This document shows positions 62,892-64,000 of a DNA stretch of 64,000 nucleotides, one piece after another; position 1 is the stretch's first letter; every line of letters begins with the position of its first letter. Made by a program: the position numbers and the translations under genes. This stretch comes from DAIDJD01 sp035485275 (GTDB lineage: Bacteria; Oederibacteriota; JAJYGY01; DAIDJD01), in contig DATHOE010000047.1 of the NCBI GenBank assembly GCA_035485275.1, forward strand, positions 62,001 through 126,000, read 5' to 3'. The notes under the pieces are model-generated. The model ran no database searches. It was not told where the DNA came from and saw only the letters and a list, made by a program, of their open reading frames with translations.

Positions 62892-63734
62892 TTAGCGTTT
62901 CCGCTTCAAAATCTTTATCGGTGCAGCGGGCAGGAAGCTCTCCCCGGAGACCACCTTTCTTCCTGTCCGGCCTTCCAATTCCAAACGCGCCCGTTTGGCA
63001 AGGCGCCCGCCCGTCTTGGCGGCGGATTCGTTCTCGGTCATGCCTGTGGCGACCACGCTCTCGGCGATTTGGCGTGTGGAGAGTTCAGCCAAGGCCGTGA
63101 AGATAAGCTCGGCCTCCGTCATATGGTCACGCAGGTTCTGGCTCTTCAAACCCTTCATCCCCTTGTGCTTTTTGACGCTCACCCCAGACCATTCCTGGTG
63201 GATGATGTTGGTGAGGATGGCGAATTCGTCGCCCTTCTTGACCTCATGGTCGGCCCAGTAATCCGTCAGTTTGTTTCGGGTCTCCTGGCCGGTCATGCGC
63301 TGTTGAATCCACTTTTCACTTCGGCCATGGGCGGCCCAAGTCTCACGGGCCCGATCCAGGGACAGGGCCGGGTCGGACATCTCCTGTATGCGTTCGTAGC
63401 CCACCTTGGCAAGCCAGAGTTTGATGGGCTCAGCTTTGGGGCTAGGGACGGACTGCACAAGGCGCAAAAGCGTCTCAGCGCTGGCGACATCCGTCAGGTA
63501 GGACTTTCCATCCGCGGCTTCAAGCTTCAGTCGGTGACATTCCGTCACCGACTGACTACCCTCTTTGCCCAAACGCTCTTTCAGTTTATTCCAGTACTTT
63601 CTGGCGGTCTGATAGTCGGCCTGCTGAATCAATGCTTGGACGACATCCACCACTGAAAACCACCATGCATCGGCGTCCTCATCATAGACGCGGCGAATCT
63701 TGTGTTCTTCGAATATAGCCGATGTGTTCCCCAC
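62892..63734 (-). CDS. Bro-N (phage antirepressor)-family protein
   Basis: A 280-residue protein of the Bro-N family common in prophages: N-terminal HKIRRVYDEDADAWWFSVVDVVQALIQQADYQTARKYWNKLKERL, then LKLEAADGKSYLTDVASAETLLRLVQSVPSPKAEPIKLWLAKVGYER and the C-terminal RARLELEGRTGRKVVSGESFL. Bro-N/BRO proteins bind DNA and often counteract phage repressors. No other phage gene lies in the window, so it is probably a solitary prophage remnant. It lies about 100 bp downstream of tRNA-Asp, an integration-prone position. Confidence 0.88.
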   Translation of the reverse strand: MGNTSAIFEEHKIRRVYDEDADAWWFSVVDVVQALIQQADYQTARKYWNKLKERLGKEGSQSVTECHRLKLEAADGKSYLTDVASAETLLRLVQSVPSPKAEPIKLWLAKVGYERIQEMSDPALSLDRARETWAAHGRSEKWIQQRMTGQETRNKLTDYWADHEVKKGDEFAILTNIIHQEWSGVSVKKHKGMKGLKSQNLRDHMTEAELIFTALAELSTRQIAESVVATGMTENESAAKTGGRLAKRARLELEGRTGRKVVSGESFLPAAPIKILKRKR

Positions 63735-63784
63735 TCCTGCCTCCCGCTCAAAGTGTGAGCCCAGTTAGAATATCCCTTATTCCC

Positions 63785-63821
63785 AAAAAGAAAAGCCCTC
63801 CGGCGCAAGGCCAAAGGGCTT
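63785..63821 (-). terminator. Terminator of tRNA-Asp
   Basis: On the minus strand a stem AAGCCCT/AGGGCTT (63821-63815 with 63799-63793) and inner G+C pairing is followed by TTCTTTTT (63792-63785), directly after the tRNA 3' end. Confidence 0.8.
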
Positions 63822-63831
63822 ACTTTGTAAG

Positions 63832-63908
63832 TGGCGGAGCTTACGGGACTTGAACCCGTGACCTCCCGCGTGACAGGCGGGCGCTCTAACCAACTGAGCT
63901 AAAGCTCC
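63832..63908 (-). tRNA. tRNA-Asp (anticodon GTC)
   Basis: A 77-nt cloverleaf: acceptor GGAGCTT/AAGCTCC, D arm GCTCAGTTGGTTAGAGC, anticodon stem CCCGC/GCGGG with loop CTGTCAC (anticodon GTC), T arm CACGGGTTCAAGTCCCGT (standard GTTCAAGTC T-loop). CCA is encoded. A terminator follows. Its 3' side faces the Bro-N gene. Confidence 0.96.
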
Positions 63909-64000
63909 ATCTATGTCCAGCTGACGCTTCCCTTAACAGGAGTCCCCGGCTGGACAAAGGCGGAGTGGGGTTCAAGACAGACGGTCCCAACCTGTTCAAA

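Overview
The window is a G+C-rich (about two thirds by eye), densely coded stretch of bacterial chromosome. MurJ, a TonB-dependent receptor, outer-membrane beta-barrel proteins, a lipoprotein and periplasmic Deg and Msr enzymes point to a diderm (Gram-negative-type) organism. Markers such as infC-rpmI-rplT, pheS, uvrBC and ruvAC show it is chromosomal. The phylum cannot be fixed from the sequence alone; a large TonB receptor with an N-terminal carboxypeptidase-regulatory-like domain and a bS22/COX24-like mini ribosomal protein would suit Acidobacteriota or a neighbouring lineage, but this is only a suggestion. Many adjacent genes overlap by ATGA, GTGA or TGATG, so translational coupling is common.

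Layout. 0-10.8 kb (minus strand): core information genes infC (with a rare ATT start), rpmI, rplT, an rRNA 2'-O-methyltransferase, pheS (no pheT beside it), a small helical-repeat protein, uvrB, uvrC; also a bS22-like 33-residue protein, a hotdog thioesterase, ruvA and ruvC. 10.9-16.2 kb (minus): a four-gene secreted/envelope operon with a FecR-domain protein, an outer-membrane barrel and two proteins carrying polyasparagine microsatellites. 16.4-25.3 kb: a SirB1-HspQ fusion, a FIST sensor with a truncated haemoglobin next to a divergent diguanylate cyclase, a Deg-type protease, a beta-propeller protein, an FKBP isomerase and a periplasmic MsrAB. 25.4-30.7 kb: the oxidative pentose phosphate pathway (zwf-gnd-tkt facing pgl).

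30.9-38.6 kb (plus): a probable metal-acquisition locus with an ABC ATPase, FtsX-like permease, His-rich periplasmic protein, DUF3299 protein, polysaccharide deacetylase and TonB-dependent receptor, punctuated by two paralogous His/Cys small membrane proteins and a perfect 24-bp palindrome. 38.6-45.7 kb (minus): an ArsR-SRPBCC pair with a textbook promoter/operator, a gamma-glutamylation amine-catabolism cluster (PuuA, PuuD, ALDH, Fe-ADH), and an arsR-arsC-aquaporin arsenic operon. 45.8-49.8 kb (minus): a tightly overlapped five-gene mini-polyketide-like operon (SRPBCC cyclase-like, stand-alone ketosynthase, methyltransferase, FAD reductase, helical-repeat protein). 49.9-56.7 kb (minus): murJ, DUF1801, SDR, OsmC, a cytosolic HtrA-like protease and a YfhO-like membrane protein. 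57.3-62.7 kb (plus): a more A+T-rich surface-polysaccharide set (two acyltransferases, a GT39-type transferase, a GT-C-like membrane protein). 62.9-63.9 kb (minus): a phage-type Bro-N antirepressor gene and tRNA-Asp.

Most promising for new biology: the metal locus (30.9-38.6 kb), the mini-PKS operon (45.8-49.8 kb), the FIST/haemoglobin/cyclic-di-GMP neighbourhood (17.6-20.6 kb) and the polyasparagine envelope operon (10.9-16.2 kb).
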